6,280 bases of DNA from assembly GCA_903861235.1 (NCBI GenBank), contig CAIOTP010000201.1:1-6280 (forward strand). Direction: 5' to 3'. The stretch's first letter is position 1. Each line of letters starts with the position of its first letter. Below, one piece after another: positions 5,302 to 6,280 of this stretch. The notes beneath the pieces are model-generated. The model saw nothing but the letters and a program-made list of their open reading frames with translations. It searched no databases and was not told the DNA's origin. A program made the translations under genes and the position numbers. Source of the DNA: an uncultured bacterium. GTDB taxonomy: Bacteria; Planctomycetota; Phycisphaerae; Phycisphaerales; SM1A02.

Positions 5302-5904
5302 ATGCCGAAGCGTTACCTGCTCTCCATCGTGCTCGGGTCGGTCCTGGTCTTCTGCTGGGGCGGCTTCGCGTGGGCGGGCGGGCTCTACGACCGCTTCATG
5401 CACCCCATGCCGGGCGGCGAGGCCGTGGTGAAGGCCATGGACGCGGCGGCCCCCGCCAGCGGCATGTATGTGCACCCGGCGCCGCTGCCCGAGACGCCCG
5501 GAGCCTCGGCGCAGGAGCGGGCGGCGATGGAGCAGGCCCGCATGGAGCAGTTCCACGCGGGGCCGCTGATCATGATGGCTTTCACGAAGGGTCCGAAGGA
5601 GTCCGACCCCGCGCGCATGTTCACGCGCGGGTTCCTGGTGGAGTTCTTCGCCACCGCCATGCTGGTCGCGGCCGTGGGCCTCGCGGGCGCCGGGCACGGC
5701 CGGCTGCGGCGCTTCCTGGCGCTGCAGGCCATGGTCGCGTTCATGGCGCTGGCCACGCACATGGTGTCCTGGGCCTTCATGGACACGCCGAACGAGTGGA
5801 CCGCGGTGCTGGTGTTCGACAGCTGGGTCGGATGGACGCTGGCCGGCCTGCCCGCGGTGTTCCTGATGCGGTCCATGCGCCCCGGCGACACGAGCGCCGC
5901 CTGA
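5302..5904 (+). CDS. Four-helix integral membrane protein of unknown function
   Basis: This is a 200-residue protein I cannot assign to a named family. It has an N-terminal hydrophobic segment (about 5-26) ending in 'FCWGGFAW' (17-24). A polar loop of about 80 residues (28-108) follows, rich in Ala, Pro, Met and Glu, with a 'SGMYVHP' motif (53-59) and an Ala/Glu/Met helix (about 67-85). Three further membrane segments lie at about 111-131, 137-159 and 167-189, and the tail is short. The positive patches 'GRLRR' (133-137) and 'RSMRP' (190-194) should be cytoplasmic, which would place the loop outside the cytoplasm. Uncharacterised bacterial membrane proteins with a W-G-containing first helix and a G-x-Y-x-x-P motif look similar in layout from memory. 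No catalytic signature is evident. hisS starts 22 bases downstream but appears to have its own -10 box. Confidence 0.78.
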   Translation: MPKRYLLSIVLGSVLVFCWGGFAWAGGLYDRFMHPMPGGEAVVKAMDAAAPASGMYVHPAPLPETPGASAQERAAMEQARMEQFHAGPLIMMAFTKGPKESDPARMFTRGFLVEFFATAMLVAAVGLAGAGHGRLRRFLALQAMVAFMALATHMVSWAFMDTPNEWTAVLVFDSWVGWTLAGLPAVFLMRSMRPGDTSAA

Positions 5905-5914
5905 GCGGCTTCCG

Positions 5915-5920
5915 TACCAT
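5915..5920 (+). promoter_or_regulatory. Predicted -10 box (TACCAT) of hisS, leaderless arrangement
   Basis: TACCAT ends six bases before ATG 5927, in the 22-base gap after the membrane-protein stop. CCGCCC lies between and there is no Shine-Dalgarno sequence. No convincing -35 is seen upstream. If the box is functional, hisS would have its own leaderless transcript even though it could also be read through from the gene before it. Confidence 0.45.
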
Positions 5921-5926
5921 CCGCCC

Positions 5927-6280
5927 ATGGCCGTGACGCACCAGGGCCCCAAGGGCACGCGCGACTTCTATCCCGACGCCATGGCGGTGCGCCGCCATGT
6001 GGAGTCGGTGTGGCGGAAGGCGAGCGTGGACTGCGGCTTCGACGAGGTGGAAGGCCCCAACTTCGAGCACCTGTCGCTGTACACCGCCAAGAGCGGTCCG
6101 GGCATCGTGAACGAGCTGTTCAGCTTCCGGCGCGCCGGCGGCGACGACGACTACGCGCTGCGCCCGGAGTTCACGCCCACGCTGGCGCGCATGGTGGCCG
6201 CGAAGGCGGGCAGCCTGCCGCTGCCGGTGAAGTGGTTCGCCATTCCCGTGCACTTCCGCGCCGAGCGACAGCAGCGCGGC
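5927..6280 (+). CDS. hisS: Histidyl-tRNA synthetase, N-terminal part (cut by window end)
   Basis: The first 118 codons are present and the gene continues past the right edge. Histidyl-tRNA synthetase is a cytoplasmic class II enzyme that charges tRNA-His using ATP. Visible features are 'KGTRDFYP' (9-16), the usual opening of HisS, the motif-1 region with 'GPNFEHLSLY' (43-52), 'KSGPGIVNELF' (55-65) and 'LRPEFTPTLARM' (78-89), which carries the histidine-pocket Glu81 and Thr83. 'HFRAERQQRG' (109-118) is the class II motif-2 loop with the ATP-binding arginine (Arg111) and Glu113. The K-G-T-R-D opening favours HisS over the paralogue HisZ, the regulator of histidine biosynthesis. The start codon lies six bases after a TACCAT box and has no ribosome binding site. 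Confidence 0.95.
   Translation, partial: MAVTHQGPKGTRDFYPDAMAVRRHVESVWRKASVDCGFDEVEGPNFEHLSLYTAKSGPGIVNELFSFRRAGGDDDYALRPEFTPTLARMVAAKAGSLPLPVKWFAIPVHFRAERQQRG

Noticed and set aside
1..6280. A phage-defence system, mobile element, CRISPR array or biosynthetic cluster
   Set aside because: I found no transposase, integrase, nuclease, reverse transcriptase, direct-repeat array or attachment-site duplication. The genes are mainly housekeeping or ordinary accessory types.

Overview
The window is GC-rich and densely coded, with seven genes and very short gaps. It most resembles a member of the Planctomycetota, class Phycisphaerae. The best clue is the secreted protein at 4074-5159. It ends in two acidic calcium-loop (dockerin-like) repeats of the 'DLDGxGEVDxGDL' kind with FG..C.GC spacers, a tail I associate with Phycisphaerae. 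This assignment rests on family knowledge and motif reading, not on a search.

Layout, left to right. (1) The last 76 codons of a cobalamin-dependent methionine synthase (metH, +). (2) Converging on it after 9 bases, a minus-strand pair: an EamA-type drug/metabolite transporter (736-1734) followed by a small SET-domain protein methyltransferase (242-739). Their stop and start overlap in GTGA. (3) A divergent promoter region (1735-1814) with a perfect 11-bp inverted repeat whose arms contain both predicted -10 boxes. (4) A cobalamin-dependent acyl-CoA mutase large subunit (1815-3491). It would usually be labelled methylmalonyl-CoA mutase, but it carries the Phe/Gln pair seen in isobutyryl-CoA mutase. 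(5) A DinB/YfiT-like metal-binding four-helix protein (3520-4023). (6) A hairpin between convergent genes, then the secreted dockerin-like protein on the minus strand. (7) A second divergent region (5160-5301). (8) A four-helix membrane protein of unknown function (5302-5904), followed by the first 118 codons of histidyl-tRNA synthetase (hisS), which runs off the right edge.

No mobile element, CRISPR array, tRNA or rRNA is visible, and gene content is mostly core metabolism. The two cobalamin enzymes (metH and the mutase) imply a B12-using cell. The transporter and SET protein look like one transcription unit. The other genes appear to be transcribed singly.

The most unusual signal is regulatory. 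Most start codons lack a purine-rich Shine-Dalgarno sequence. Instead a TANNNT box ends only 6-9 bases before the start codon, which is the arrangement expected for leaderless mRNAs. The mutase is the exception, with a short leader and an AAGGGA-like ribosome binding site. All four CTAG tetramers in the window lie in the two divergent intergenic regions.
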